Shown piece by piece: positions 17,467-26,369 of a stretch of DNA of 64,000 nucleotides. Both the position numbers and the translations under genes were made by a program. Numbering within the stretch: position 1 is the first letter of the stretch; the number at the start of each line of letters is the position of its first letter. Source of the DNA: Pedobacter indicus (GTDB lineage Bacteria; Bacteroidota; Bacteroidia; Sphingobacteriales; Sphingobacteriaceae); the NCBI RefSeq assembly GCF_003449035.1, contig NZ_QRGB01000001.1, positions 2,604,001-2,668,000 on the forward strand. Reading direction: 5' to 3'. The notes below the pieces were generated by a model. The model searched no databases, was not told the DNA's origin, and saw nothing but the letters and a program-made list of their open reading frames with translations.

Positions 17467-18885
17467 ATGGACGAAGTAATAGGTAAAATCAACGAAATTG
17501 TATGGAGCAACGCCTTAGTTATATTATGCTTGGGAGCCGGGGTATATTTTTCTTTTACAACTAATTTTTTGCAGATCCGGTACCTTAAGGAAATGATTCG
17601 TTTACTTTTTTCAGGTAAATCTTCAAAAAAAGGTGTAACCTCTTTTCAGGCATTTGCCATTGCTATTTCAGGAAGAGTCGGAACAGGAAATATCGCAGGT
17701 GTGGCTATCGCTATCGCAATGGGGGGTCCGGGTGCTATCTTTTGGATGTGGATAATCGCCTTCTTAGGCAGCGCATCCGCTTTTATAGAAGCCACGCTGG
17801 GACAACTGTATAAACAGGTTAACAACGGACAGTATAGAGGCGGCCCAGCATTTTATATCGAAAAAGGCCTAGGAATAAGATGGTATGCGATGCTGTTTGC
17901 TATTGTAACGATTATCAGTACAGCCGTGTTTTTACCAGGCGTTCAAAGTAACAGTATCGCACTTAGTATGAATAATGCTTTCGACTTTCCTGTCGAGTTC
18001 ACAGGAATTGCTATTGTTCTTTTTTTGGCATTGATCATTTTTGGTGGCGTGAAGCGCATAGGAAAGGTTGCAGAAGTTATTGTGCCCTTTATGGCTGCCG
18101 CATATATTCTCATGTCAGTTGTTATTATAGCCATGAATATCCAACAAATCCCCGATGTACTCGCACTTATTTTTAGGTCAGCATTCAAATTAGAGCCCGC
18201 TACCGCAGGGGTATTCGGGATGGCGATTGCATGGGGTGTAAAACGCGGTATCTATTCAAACGAAGCAGGGCAAGGGACAGCTCCTCACGCTGCGTCTGCC
18301 GCAGAAGTTAGTCACCCCGTAAAGCAAGGTCTGGTACAGGCGTTTTCCGTGTATGTAGATACATTATTTGTCTGCACTGCAACTGCGTTTATGATTCTTT
18401 TTACTGGCCAATATAATATTGTTGATCCTGAGGGAGGATTCTTGATTGAAAACATACCGAATGTGTCTATCGGTGCTGAATACACACAACATGCTGTTAG
18501 TCACCATTTTCCGAGACTAGGAAGTGCTTTTATAGCGATTTCATTATTGTTTTTTGCGTTTACTACCATCATGGCTTATTATTACATAGCAGAAACAAAT
18601 TTGAGCTATCTCAATAAGAGAAATAGACGTTGGCTAGTTTGGCTGTTAAGGGGTTTTCTTTTGGCTGCTACTTATTATGGATCCATTAAAACCGCTAAGG
18701 CAGCATGGACGCTTGGCGATATCGGGGTTGGGCTAATGGCCTGGTTAAATGTTATTGCACTCTTACTTCTGAGGAAACCTGCAATGAACTTATGGAGAGA
18801 TTATCAACGGCAGCGAAAAGAAGGGAAGGATCCGGTTTACAAAGCAGATGACCATAAGGATATCAAAAATACCAGCGAGTGGTAG
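17467..18885 (+). CDS. Sodium:alanine/glycine symporter (AGCS family)
   Basis: 472-residue inner-membrane protein with about 10-11 helices. The AGCS signatures are present: SFQAFAIAISGRVGTGNIAGVA (about residues 59-80) and GVKRGIYSNEAGQGTAPHAAS (about residues 257-277). It should import alanine or glycine with sodium. The neighbouring racemase-like gene could use such an amino acid, but the terminator between them argues against one transcript. It ends 17 bp from the convergent DUF389 gene. Confidence 0.9.
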   Translation: MDEVIGKINEIVWSNALVILCLGAGVYFSFTTNFLQIRYLKEMIRLLFSGKSSKKGVTSFQAFAIAISGRVGTGNIAGVAIAIAMGGPGAIFWMWIIAFLGSASAFIEATLGQLYKQVNNGQYRGGPAFYIEKGLGIRWYAMLFAIVTIISTAVFLPGVQSNSIALSMNNAFDFPVEFTGIAIVLFLALIIFGGVKRIGKVAEVIVPFMAAAYILMSVVIIAMNIQQIPDVLALIFRSAFKLEPATAGVFGMAIAWGVKRGIYSNEAGQGTAPHAASAAEVSHPVKQGLVQAFSVYVDTLFVCTATAFMILFTGQYNIVDPEGGFLIENIPNVSIGAEYTQHAVSHHFPRLGSAFIAISLLFFAFTTIMAYYYIAETNLSYLNKRNRRWLVWLLRGFLLAATYYGSIKTAKAAWTLGDIGVGLMAWLNVIALLLLRKPAMNLWRDYQRQRKEGKDPVYKADDHKDIKNTSEW

Positions 18886-18902
18886 ATATTAACTCAAAAA
18901 TC

Positions 18903-20204
18903 TTAATTGGCAACAAATAGTTGTATTGAATCTGCTTTTAAACGGGTAGCCAGCCATGACTTTAATTTTGCTTGATCAGTTTCAGTTAATGGTTCAGTAG
19001 CCGTATCCACAACGACAAGATAATAAGGGGTTGTAAGCGAGTCCGTAAAAAACAATTGCTCTCCGACTGAACAAGCGACAATTTGTGGAAAAAGTGCGCT
19101 GATCTCATGAAAGACTGCTCGTGCCAATTCATTATTGTTCGAAATACTGTCTAATTTTGCCTGATTATTTGCTAAGTCTAATCGAAGGCGATTTAACTCT
19201 GTGATGGTTTTATCCTGAATAGAAGTTCTCAATTCCGTGTCACCGATTTCAAAACCAAGTCGAATTTCCAGATTCGTTCCTTTTAAGCCATAGAAAGCCA
19301 ATTTGTCTTGCATTTCTTCTTTTTCACTATCAGTAATGGCTTTTCCACCATACACGAGCGAGATTTTCTTAGCTGCCGGATTAATGTCAGACTGAAGCAA
19401 ATAATCACCCTCTATAAACGATTCGTTGTTAATAAAAGACGTGGCATTCTGATTGTAATTTTCTTGCTGAACCATGATGTAACCAAAATAAATGCTAGGG
19501 ATCATGGTCATTAGAGCAATAACAGTAACCCATCTATTTGCTTTGATTTTTTGTTTTTCATCTGTATAAGTGATGACAGGAAACTTTAGAAGCCGAACTG
19601 TTATTAGTGTAGCCGCCCCAATAAATACCGTGTTAATGGTAAATAAATAAAAAGCTCCTAAAAAATAACTCCAATTGGCTGTTGCCAGCCCATAACCTGC
19701 CGTACAAAGTGGCGGCATTAATGCAGTTGCGATGGCAACTCCCGGAATAATATTTCCTTTGATTTTACTGGACATGGCTATTATTCCCGCTAACCCACCA
19801 AATAACGCAATTAAAACATCGTATATGTTGGGCTGAGTTCTAGCCAAAAGCTCAGAATGAGCCTCATTTATGGGAGTAATTAGGAAATAGAGTGTAGAAG
19901 TAACAAGTCCTGAAGCAACAGCAAAACCAAAATTAGAACCTGATTTCTTTAACAAGGTAAAGTCATAGGTTGCAAGACTATAGCCCATCCCAATAATCGG
20001 ACCCATAAGGGGTGATATTAACATGGCTCCAATAATCACTGCTGTCGAATTTACGTTCAATCCTACACAAGCGATAAAAATTGCAAATATTAATATCCAA
20101 AGATTAGTACCTTTGAAAACTATCCCGCTTTCCATTACGCTGTGGATCACTTCGTAATCCTCTTGCTCTGAACGGATATCAAACCTACGAAACAACTTGT
20201 TCAT
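18903..20204 (-). CDS. DUF389 domain membrane protein
   Basis: 433-residue membrane protein of the DUF389 (TIGR00341) family. Hydrophobic helices with the family signature GLNVNSTAVIIGAMLISPLMGPI (about residues 47-70) and GVAIATALMPPLCTAGYGLA (about 156-175) fill residues 35-250; the last 180 residues are a soluble, probably periplasmic or cytoplasmic domain. Function is not known. Its ATG shares one base with the stop of nhaA, so it is cotranscribed with a sodium/proton antiporter, which hints at a role in ion balance. Confidence 0.85.
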   Translation of the reverse strand: MNKLFRRFDIRSEQEDYEVIHSVMESGIVFKGTNLWILIFAIFIACVGLNVNSTAVIIGAMLISPLMGPIIGMGYSLATYDFTLLKKSGSNFGFAVASGLVTSTLYFLITPINEAHSELLARTQPNIYDVLIALFGGLAGIIAMSSKIKGNIIPGVAIATALMPPLCTAGYGLATANWSYFLGAFYLFTINTVFIGAATLITVRLLKFPVITYTDEKQKIKANRWVTVIALMTMIPSIYFGYIMVQQENYNQNATSFINNESFIEGDYLLQSDINPAAKKISLVYGGKAITDSEKEEMQDKLAFYGLKGTNLEIRLGFEIGDTELRTSIQDKTITELNRLRLDLANNQAKLDSISNNNELARAVFHEISALFPQIVACSVGEQLFFTDSLTTPYYLVVVDTATEPLTETDQAKLKSWLATRLKADSIQLFVAN

Positions 20205-21382
20205 TATGATAAACTTTGTTTTCGTCCGGTCATTTTCAACAATATAAACCCAATTCCCCCTGACAAAACCGAAGCAGTTAAAATTGCAAATTTAGCAATC
20301 GATATTAAATCAGGGTCAGCAAAAGACAGTAAGGCGATAAATATAGACATCGTAAAACCAATACCGGCCAACAGACCAACTCCAACTATATGTATCCATT
20401 TAGCGCCTTGAGGCAGCTGGCATATCTTGCCCTTAACAGAAAGCCACGATAACAATAGTATTCCAACAGGTTTGCCGATGATTAAACCGAGTATAATTCC
20501 CATACCAAGACTTGAAAAAATACCTTCGATCATACCAGCCTCAAAACGAATATTGGTGTTCGCCAATGCAAAAACAGGAATTATAAGGAAGTTTACGGGT
20601 TTAGTTAATATATGCTCCAATTTTTCTAGTGGTGATTCGATAGCATCTGGTGTCGTTGGAAGCGTCAAAGCTGTCAACACGCCAGCTATAGTGGCATGAA
20701 TACCTGAATGGTGAACGAAATACCAAATAAATACGCCTGGGATCAAATAAAAGACGATACTTTTAACCCCAAAATAATTGAAAAGAACCAAAAGTAATAA
20801 TATTGCTCCTGCGTAGGCTAGGTAAGTAAAATCTAAATCAGAAGAATAGAATAAAGCGATAACCAAAATCGCTAATAAGTCGTCAACAATGGCCAATGCT
20901 GCTAAAAATATTTTTAATGATGCGGGAACAGTCTTGCCAAGCATTGTTATCACTGCCAAAGCGAATGCAATATCTGTAGCCATCGGTATTCCCCACCCGT
21001 TGGCAGTGGGAGTATCATTATTAAGAAACATGTAAATCGCCGCAGGTATCAACGCCCCGCCAAGAGCACAAATAATTGGTAGAGCAGCTTTCTTAGGTGA
21101 GGCTAATTCTCCTTCAACTAATTCTCGTTTAATCTCAAGACCAACCAAAAGGAAAAATATTGCCATTAACCCATCATTTATCCACAATGCAAGTGAATAT
21201 TCTAAATGGACAGACTCAGTATTGAAACCAATCTGGGTCTCAAGCAAGTTATTAAACCCGATACCTAAGGGCGTATTGGCAATAATTAATGAGATAACAA
21301 CACAGAAGAAAAGAATGATTCCCCCTGCTGATTCGTGCTTTAAAAAATTAGGAAATGCCTTTAAGTTGATCACTTGTTTCAT
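20204..21382 (-). CDS. nhaA: Na+/H+ antiporter NhaA
   Basis: 392-residue inner-membrane antiporter that exports sodium in exchange for protons. The family motifs are clear: WINDGLMAIFFLLVGLEIKRE (about residues 67-87), PMATDIAFALAV with Asp137, and the paired aspartates Asp167-Asp168 in ALAIVDDLLAI, the equivalents of the ion-binding pair in E. coli NhaA. The C-terminus (GIGFTMSIFIALLSF) also fits. A perfect -7-type box TATATTTG (21394-21387 on this strand) lies only 4 bases before the ATG with no matching -33 box, so a leaderless transcript is possible but unproven. Confidence 0.94.
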   Translation of the reverse strand: MKQVINLKAFPNFLKHESAGGIILFFCVVISLIIANTPLGIGFNNLLETQIGFNTESVHLEYSLALWINDGLMAIFFLLVGLEIKRELVEGELASPKKAALPIICALGGALIPAAIYMFLNNDTPTANGWGIPMATDIAFALAVITMLGKTVPASLKIFLAALAIVDDLLAILVIALFYSSDLDFTYLAYAGAILLLLVLFNYFGVKSIVFYLIPGVFIWYFVHHSGIHATIAGVLTALTLPTTPDAIESPLEKLEHILTKPVNFLIIPVFALANTNIRFEAGMIEGIFSSLGMGIILGLIIGKPVGILLLSWLSVKGKICQLPQGAKWIHIVGVGLLAGIGFTMSIFIALLSFADPDLISIAKFAILTASVLSGGIGFILLKMTGRKQSLS

Positions 21383-21417
21383 CTAACAAATATATCAAAA
21401 TAAGGTTAATTATTTTA

Positions 21418-21816
21418 TTAAAACTTGACTATCGGAAGTATAGGAATTAAACCAGACTCAGATGTTGTATTGAAAAAAACACCAAATATCACACCTCCTA
21501 TCAGATAACAAATCGCGTCTATATAGTCTGCAGTAAATGCTGGATTCCAAAGTGGAAACAAAACTTCACAAACCATGGATACAACAAAAACCACCATTAA
21601 TATCTGATACCAGGAGAAAACATATTGAGCGTCTTTTTCAAATAGGTAGCGGCGTTCAAAAAGCATTAGTTGAAGTAATATCGGCAAAAACAAAAGTGGA
21701 TCAAGATAGGAATCGACAACCTGTATCTGAATATTTAGTATCTTTTGGAGAACCTGATGGATGACCGCAATGCTTAAAGCTATAAGAAACCACCATCGCA
21801 GAAACATTTCTTTCAT
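21418..21816 (-). CDS. Small four-helix membrane protein
   Basis: 132-residue membrane protein with four hydrophobic helices (about residues 5-25, 38-52, 68-88, 98-118). The motif YLDPLLFLPILLQLMLFERRYLF resembles a family of small Bacteroidota proteins sometimes labelled magnesium citrate secondary transporter, a label with little support. The frame is open to an ATG at 21879, but that would overlap the upstream gene by 55 bases; the ATG at 21816, preceded by TATAGGA, follows the upstream stop by 8 bases and starts right before the first helix. Function unknown. Confidence 0.65.
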   Translation of the reverse strand: MKEMFLRWWFLIALSIAVIHQVLQKILNIQIQVVDSYLDPLLFLPILLQLMLFERRYLFEKDAQYVFSWYQILMVVFVVSMVCEVLFPLWNPAFTADYIDAICYLIGGVIFGVFFNTTSESGLIPILPIVKF

Positions 21817-21824
21817 TCCTATAA

Positions 21825-22043
21825 TCACAGCGCAATTAGGAAAATTATTAATAAAACCACAATTAAAACAGGGGAACATAAAACTACTAAAAGAACTACC
21901 GGTATTTTGGCTATACTCTTCAAGACTTGGATCGCCCAGTGATCATTCGGATTTGGCATAAGCCACCCTGCAAACCGACCAACAGCACCCTTAACCATTT
22001 TTGTCACTTCCTTAAAAACAGATTGATTTTCTTCGTTACCCAT
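21825..22043 (-). CDS. Small single-pass membrane protein
   Basis: 72-residue protein. The first 45 residues are polar and slightly basic; the last 25 (IPVVLLVVLCSPVLIVVLLIIFLIAL) form one C-terminal hydrophobic helix, as in tail-anchored proteins. The upstream in-frame GTG at 22088 would overlap the previous gene's control space and adds an unlikely N-terminus, so I use the ATG at 22043. It sits in a run of same-strand genes of unknown function. I do not recognise the family. Confidence 0.55.
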   Translation of the reverse strand: MGNEENQSVFKEVTKMVKGAVGRFAGWLMPNPNDHWAIQVLKSIAKIPVVLLVVLCSPVLIVVLLIIFLIAL

Positions 22044-22094
22044 AAAGTGCAAAGTTAAGATGGCGGCACCTATATTACAACTTACCATACAATC

Positions 22095-23063
22095 TTACAG
22101 GTTCCAAAAACAGATTTTTCCTAAAAGATCGACAGTAACCAATTGAGACTCATCCGCCGTTATGTCCATACCGCTTGGAGTCCCTCTATGCTTTGAGTAG
22201 GTTTTGATTAACCTACCCGACCATTTATTCCATTCGCGAATAGACTTATCCAAACCAAGAGTATATATAGATTTATTGCTTGTTAAACCAAAAAGAACTT
22301 CCAAGCTTAAAGGGATATTGACAATACTGTCTTGCTGTGGAACATAAATTGGCCAATTGGGATGAGACCTCGTGTAAATTATGCTGTCTTCTCTCGTATC
22401 ATAGAAAGCAAATTCTTTTCCGCCCATGATCAAAACGTTTCTGTTATCATCCACGTCAGCGATTTTACCACTAATTTGACTTTGTTTGATGTTGTTTGTT
22501 CTATAGTTCCAAGAAATAAGTTTACCCAGTCCATCAAAATAAATGTCGCCGTTATCCGCTATGTATTTTGGGGACATTCCCTTTAAGTCATCAGGTGTGT
22601 CCAACTTCCTAAAATCATTATTCGTGTCCCATACATAGTGGTTACCTTTAAAGTCGAACGTAGCTAAGATACCATTTTGTGTATTGAAGCAGATTTGATA
22701 AGCCCAAGTTTCCCTTATCGGTAATTTATCGATAACCGCTCCGTTGAGCACATTGATGATTACAATACCAGAATTTAAGGTAGCTGCATAAAGCTCATTT
22801 TTTTCGGCATGATAAGCTAAGTCGTAGATTTCATCACCAATCGCAGCTATTTGTTTTTTGTTATTGTTTTCATTAACGAGCTGATATATTTTCCCGTCGA
22901 AAGTGGAAACAAAAACCGTGTCACGACCTGCTTTGAAAATAACATCGGTGTAAGCTATCGGGTTTATACTCGTGACTTTATGTTTTTTAACCGTAACCTT
23001 TTGCTTACAATTGGTAAGAAGCACACAAAGAGACAATAGTAAAATAATTTTATGTAGTTTCAT
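22095..23063 (-). CDS. WD40-like beta-propeller lipoprotein
   Basis: 322-residue exported protein. The signal peptide MKLHKIILLLSLCVLLTNC ends in a lipobox with Cys19. The rest is made of repeated beta-rich blades with WD-type endings (YVWDTNND, IREWNKWSGR, GKICFWNL), so it is probably a seven-bladed propeller at the periplasmic face of a membrane. An upstream in-frame start at 23123 would run into the previous gene; the ATG at 23063 lies 5 bases after that gene's stop. Binding partner unknown. Confidence 0.7.
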   Translation of the reverse strand: MKLHKIILLLSLCVLLTNCKQKVTVKKHKVTSINPIAYTDVIFKAGRDTVFVSTFDGKIYQLVNENNNKKQIAAIGDEIYDLAYHAEKNELYAATLNSGIVIINVLNGAVIDKLPIRETWAYQICFNTQNGILATFDFKGNHYVWDTNNDFRKLDTPDDLKGMSPKYIADNGDIYFDGLGKLISWNYRTNNIKQSQISGKIADVDDNRNVLIMGGKEFAFYDTREDSIIYTRSHPNWPIYVPQQDSIVNIPLSLEVLFGLTSNKSIYTLGLDKSIREWNKWSGRLIKTYSKHRGTPSGMDITADESQLVTVDLLGKICFWNL

Positions 23064-23068
23064 TCGTA

Positions 23069-23563
23069 TTATTTGCTTTCGATTAAACTTTGATTCTTCC
23101 CATTGTCTGAAACATCCATCCAAATATTCATGTCGGAAGTGCCTAGATTGATTTGATTGCCATTTTTACCCCACATTTTTAGGTTAGCTGCACCTTGGGG
23201 TTCAGCCATAAATAACACGCGCTGGGAAATTTTCGAATCTAGGGTTAGAAACACATTCCCATAAGAGTCATCAGTTACATAACCTCCCCTTTCTTGCCCC
23301 TCGTGATCATAAAGCATCACGCCAGAGACACCCGAGTTATCGCCTCTATAAAACCTGTAACCAAACGATTGTGCCGGTGGAAGATGCGTTCCAATAATAA
23401 TGCGTTCCACACCAATAGAGTCAGTTACAATGAGTCCTCTGACTTTTAAGACTTCATTTGACAAATCGACCTCAACATGATTGTTTTTTACTATATATAT
23501 TACCAGACCTCCGGTAACCAGCATGTTAAAAAATAGGAGAATGCATAACGTTCTATTCTTCAT
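23069..23563 (-). CDS. Membrane-anchored hypothetical protein
   Basis: 164-residue protein with one N-terminal hydrophobic helix (residues 6-25) and a beta-rich outer domain containing VRGLIVTDSIGVERIIIGT, GVMLYDHEGQERGGYVTDD and VFLTLDSK. These short phrases remind me of a Bacteroidota family of unknown function. It lies 4-5 bases from both neighbours, so it is part of the same operon as the DUF7010-like and propeller genes. Confidence 0.6.
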   Translation of the reverse strand: MKNRTLCILLFFNMLVTGGLVIYIVKNNHVEVDLSNEVLKVRGLIVTDSIGVERIIIGTHLPPAQSFGYRFYRGDNSGVSGVMLYDHEGQERGGYVTDDSYGNVFLTLDSKISQRVLFMAEPQGAANLKMWGKNGNQINLGTSDMNIWMDVSDNGKNQSLIESK

Positions 23564-23567
23564 TTTT

Positions 23568-24110
23568 TTATTTTTTCAGTCTTATAAAAATAGATATCGC
23601 TAAAATAAATAGAGATATCGATGTGAACAGTGGAATTAGCCAACTCATTGTTGAGTCAAAGAATAAGGCTATAATAAATGAACCTGTTGAAATTAATATT
23701 GATGCGACAGCGTATCCCGCCTCATCGTAAAACCATGCATAGGGAAACAAGTGTGCACCGGTAATAATAGCATATACAAGTATAAAGTGATCAGGGTACT
23801 TTGTTAACACAAAAAATAGTATTGGAAAATAAACAAGTTGTGCAAAATTCAACCATAGACCCAAAGGCTGAAGTGGGTTGTTTTTTATTTTCCAATTGGT
23901 TTTAAAAGCTTTAGATAAACAAAATGCCAAGGGAAGCATCGCTGAAGCGAGGATAAAGGTAAAAACACTTTTGTTATACGAAGAAAACTCTTGAAGCCAA
24001 ATCAACACTATTATCAGCCACAATATCCCAGCAGAAACGATAAAGTCAATTCCATTTTTTGCTTGTATCTGAATTTCAAATTTTAGTTTATCTAAGCATC
24101 GTTGTTCCAT
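23568..24110 (-). CDS. DUF7010-like membrane protein
   Basis: 180-residue membrane protein with about five to six helices. The pattern QAKNGIDFIVSAGILWLII near the N-terminus and GAHLFPYAWFYDEAGYA near residue 120 resemble the DUF7010 family; this is from memory and not certain. It is the first gene of a minus-strand run that continues to 21418 with gaps of 4, 5, 51 and 8 bases. Function unknown. Confidence 0.55.
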   Translation of the reverse strand: MEQRCLDKLKFEIQIQAKNGIDFIVSAGILWLIIVLIWLQEFSSYNKSVFTFILASAMLPLAFCLSKAFKTNWKIKNNPLQPLGLWLNFAQLVYFPILFFVLTKYPDHFILVYAIITGAHLFPYAWFYDEAGYAVASILISTGSFIIALFFDSTMSWLIPLFTSISLFILAISIFIRLKK

Positions 24111-24137
24111 GTAAATATTAGAGTGTGATTAGATGAA

Positions 24138-24170
24138 AAATATGCTTACGGAGAGTCCATAAGCATATTT
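24138..24170 (-). terminator. Rho-independent terminator after mscS-like gene
   Basis: Perfect 11-bp stem (AAATATGCTTA and TAAGCATATTT on the plus strand, 24138-24148 and 24160-24170) with an 11-base loop. Read on the minus strand it is followed by further T residues (24137-24136), giving a five-T run. It lies 122 bp past the mscS stop and 28 bp upstream of the next minus-strand gene, separating the two units. Confidence 0.75.
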
Positions 24171-24291
24171 ATGGAAACAAGCTGCCAAAGATACAAAAAT
24201 GACAATATAATCCTTCTGATACCTCAGAAAAGGAGCATGACTTTAAATGCAAAAAAAAACGAAAAACTTCGCTGGCGGATAACGAGAATAG

Positions 24292-25143
24292 TTAAGGCGT
24301 GTTTTGACGAACATAAACATCTTGTTGCGGGAACGGAATTTCAATTCCTGCACTATCAAGAGCCTCCTTACAATCAATAATCAATTGCTCATTCATGGTC
24401 CAAAAGTGCTCGTTAGACGTTGTTACCCTAATCGACAAATTTACCGCACTATCGCCAAGACTTGTTACGACTACTTGAGGCGCGGGATCTTTAAAAGCAT
24501 ATTCATTTTTACTTATTACCTCCAATAAAACATCCTTTGCCTGTCCCAAATTAGCACTGTAGGAAACACCAATATCAAACCATGTCCTGCGTGTTCCTAA
24601 GTTCGTATAATTGGTTATACTGCTGTTAGACAGCTCGCCATTTGGAACGACAATCAATTGATTTTGGGGCGTAGTAAGTTTTGTATTAAAAATGTCGATT
24701 TCTTGCACGGTTCCAGATACACCCGAATCAGCAGAAATATAATCACCTATCTTAAAAGGCTTGAGCAACAAAATGAGTACCCCTCCAGCAAAATTTGCCA
24801 GCGACCCTTGTAGAGCCAGCCCCACAGCTAAACCCGCTGCACCGATTATGGCTACAAACGCAGAAGTTTGCACACCAAGCTGCGTCACCACGATAATAAA
24901 CAAAAGTATATTTAACCCCCAATTAATTAAATTTAATAGAAAACGCTGGAGAGAAATTTCCATATGTCGTTTCTCAAAGGTTTTTGCGGCAACTCGATTA
25001 ATAAACTTGATAATCCAAGCACCTATTATATATATTAGCAATGCAGAAATAATTGCGGTGATAATCCGTGGAGCCCAGGAAATTGCAGAAGATAAAAAAT
25101 CGTTCCAATGTTGTTCCATGCCATTTAGTTTTAAATTGTCCAT
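24292..25143 (-). CDS. Small-conductance mechanosensitive channel (MscS family)
   Basis: 283-residue inner-membrane channel, nearly the length of E. coli MscS (286). Three N-terminal helices are followed by the pore helix with the Ala/Gly pattern (AAGLAVGLALQGSLANFAGG, about residues 101-120) and the cytoplasmic beta domain (IGDYISADSGVSGTVQEI, VPNGELSNSSITNY). Such channels release solutes when osmotic pressure drops. It is flanked by an own terminator and a 366-bp gap, so it looks monocistronic. Other osmotic-balance genes (nhaA, BCCT) are close by. Confidence 0.92.
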   Translation of the reverse strand: MDNLKLNGMEQHWNDFLSSAISWAPRIITAIISALLIYIIGAWIIKFINRVAAKTFEKRHMEISLQRFLLNLINWGLNILLFIIVVTQLGVQTSAFVAIIGAAGLAVGLALQGSLANFAGGVLILLLKPFKIGDYISADSGVSGTVQEIDIFNTKLTTPQNQLIVVPNGELSNSSITNYTNLGTRRTWFDIGVSYSANLGQAKDVLLEVISKNEYAFKDPAPQVVVTSLGDSAVNLSIRVTTSNEHFWTMNEQLIIDCKEALDSAGIEIPFPQQDVYVRQNTP

Positions 25144-25425
25144 TGTTTTGAGTTGTTTAAATCAAGAAATATCTATCTTTATCAATATATAAAAGCGCCA
25201 GCCACGATGCGCTTTCTTTAGTCCGGCACACGATTTACGGAAAGATTTATAGAAAAAACCGTAAAAAAACCGAGCTATTTCTAATATAATAAAAGAATAT
25301 TTAACTACAACTTTTAAAGTTCAATAAACTTTAGTTTCACAAATCCATTCACTATTTTACAATTTTAGATGACTAATTAACTTTTGGCAAACGGTTTCGT
25401 CTCTTTTTTGGTTTATGGTTTATTA
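25144..25425. other. Divergent intergenic region, no gene seen
   Basis: AT-rich space between the divergent mscS and uspA genes, part of a 366-bp gap. I see no open frame, no long repeat and no RNA motif. The uspA promoter lies at its right end; I find no clear minus-strand promoter for mscS. Confidence 0.5.
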
Positions 25426-25457
25426 CTTGTCAATTCCGTTAAGGCTTTGTATTTTTG
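25426..25457 (+). promoter_or_regulatory. Promoter for the universal stress gene
   Basis: CTTG (25426-25429), a 20-base spacer and TATTTTTG (25450-25457) closely match the Bacteroidota promoter consensus. The start of transcription would lie near 25464, leaving a leader of about 46 bases before the ATG at 25510. Confidence 0.6.
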
Positions 25458-25509
25458 TCAGTATCGTAAAATACTAGCAATATAACTTTTTAAAAAAAGA
25501 GAATAAGAT

Positions 25510-26355
25510 ATGAATCAGACTATTTTGTCACTAACAGACTTTTCCAAAAATTCGCTCATAGCTACACGTTATAGTCTAGAATTAGCTCGTAAAATGCAGG
25601 CTCGTGTCCATATTCTCCATGCTTATCGCCCGTTTACCTCTGCTTTCCAGAGTTCCTCTGCCAACCAGAAAGATGAGCAACAAGCTAAAATTAATGCAGA
25701 AAAAGAGTTATCCGAATTTATAGATAAGTTGGGAACGAACTTGAACATACCAGTAACATCAAGTGTCACCCAAAATAACCTCGTCGAGGCGGTCAACCAT
25801 TACATCCAAAAAGAAAATATATGCCTAGTCGTTATGGGGGCTCATGGAGCATCTGGAGCTCGACTGGATTTACTAGGCAATAACACTTACGACGTTGCTA
25901 GGGATGTGTCACGTCCTTTATTGATTGTCCCCGAGCAAACCAGCTCTTTTAAGTTGGAAAATATCGTCTTCTTTACTGACTATCAACAGGGCGATATCAA
26001 GAGCCTCAAAAGCTTTAACGAGTTGTTTGATGGAGTACTTGCCTCTTGCACACTTGTTCATATACATGAAGGAAAGGATACGCCAACGGATGACGACCTG
26101 TTGACTCTAACACAATGGAAGACTACATTGGAAAAAGAAGTGGGAATAAATAGTTTATCTGCGGAAATAATGCACGTTCCTGAAAACATAGAATCTATTA
26201 ATCAGATTTCGAGCCGTCTGAAGGCCGATATGATATTGATTACCCTAATCGACTCTCGTCCTTTTTTTGAAAAGCTTCTGCATAAAAGTCTGGCGAAAGC
26301 GATTATTCTCAATGCCCAGACTCCTGTTCTGCTCACTTCAGAAGACACAGAATGA
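25510..26355 (+). CDS. Universal stress protein, tandem UspA domains
   Basis: 281-residue protein with two UspA domains: residues 1-140 end in VVMGAHGASGARLDLLGNNTYDVARDVSRPLLIVP, which contains the ATP-binding G-x2-G-x9-G(S/T)-like segment, while the second domain (150-281) is degenerate and lacks that loop (ITLIDSRPFFEKLLHKSLAKAI). Usp proteins help survival under starvation, osmotic or oxidative stress. It stands alone between the mscS and BCCT genes, both on the other strand, and ends 14 bp from the convergent BCCT gene. Confidence 0.85.
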   Translation: MNQTILSLTDFSKNSLIATRYSLELARKMQARVHILHAYRPFTSAFQSSSANQKDEQQAKINAEKELSEFIDKLGTNLNIPVTSSVTQNNLVEAVNHYIQKENICLVVMGAHGASGARLDLLGNNTYDVARDVSRPLLIVPEQTSSFKLENIVFFTDYQQGDIKSLKSFNELFDGVLASCTLVHIHEGKDTPTDDDLLTLTQWKTTLEKEVGINSLSAEIMHVPENIESINQISSRLKADMILITLIDSRPFFEKLLHKSLAKAIILNAQTPVLLTSEDTE

Positions 26356-26369
26356 CATTCCGCTCCTCC

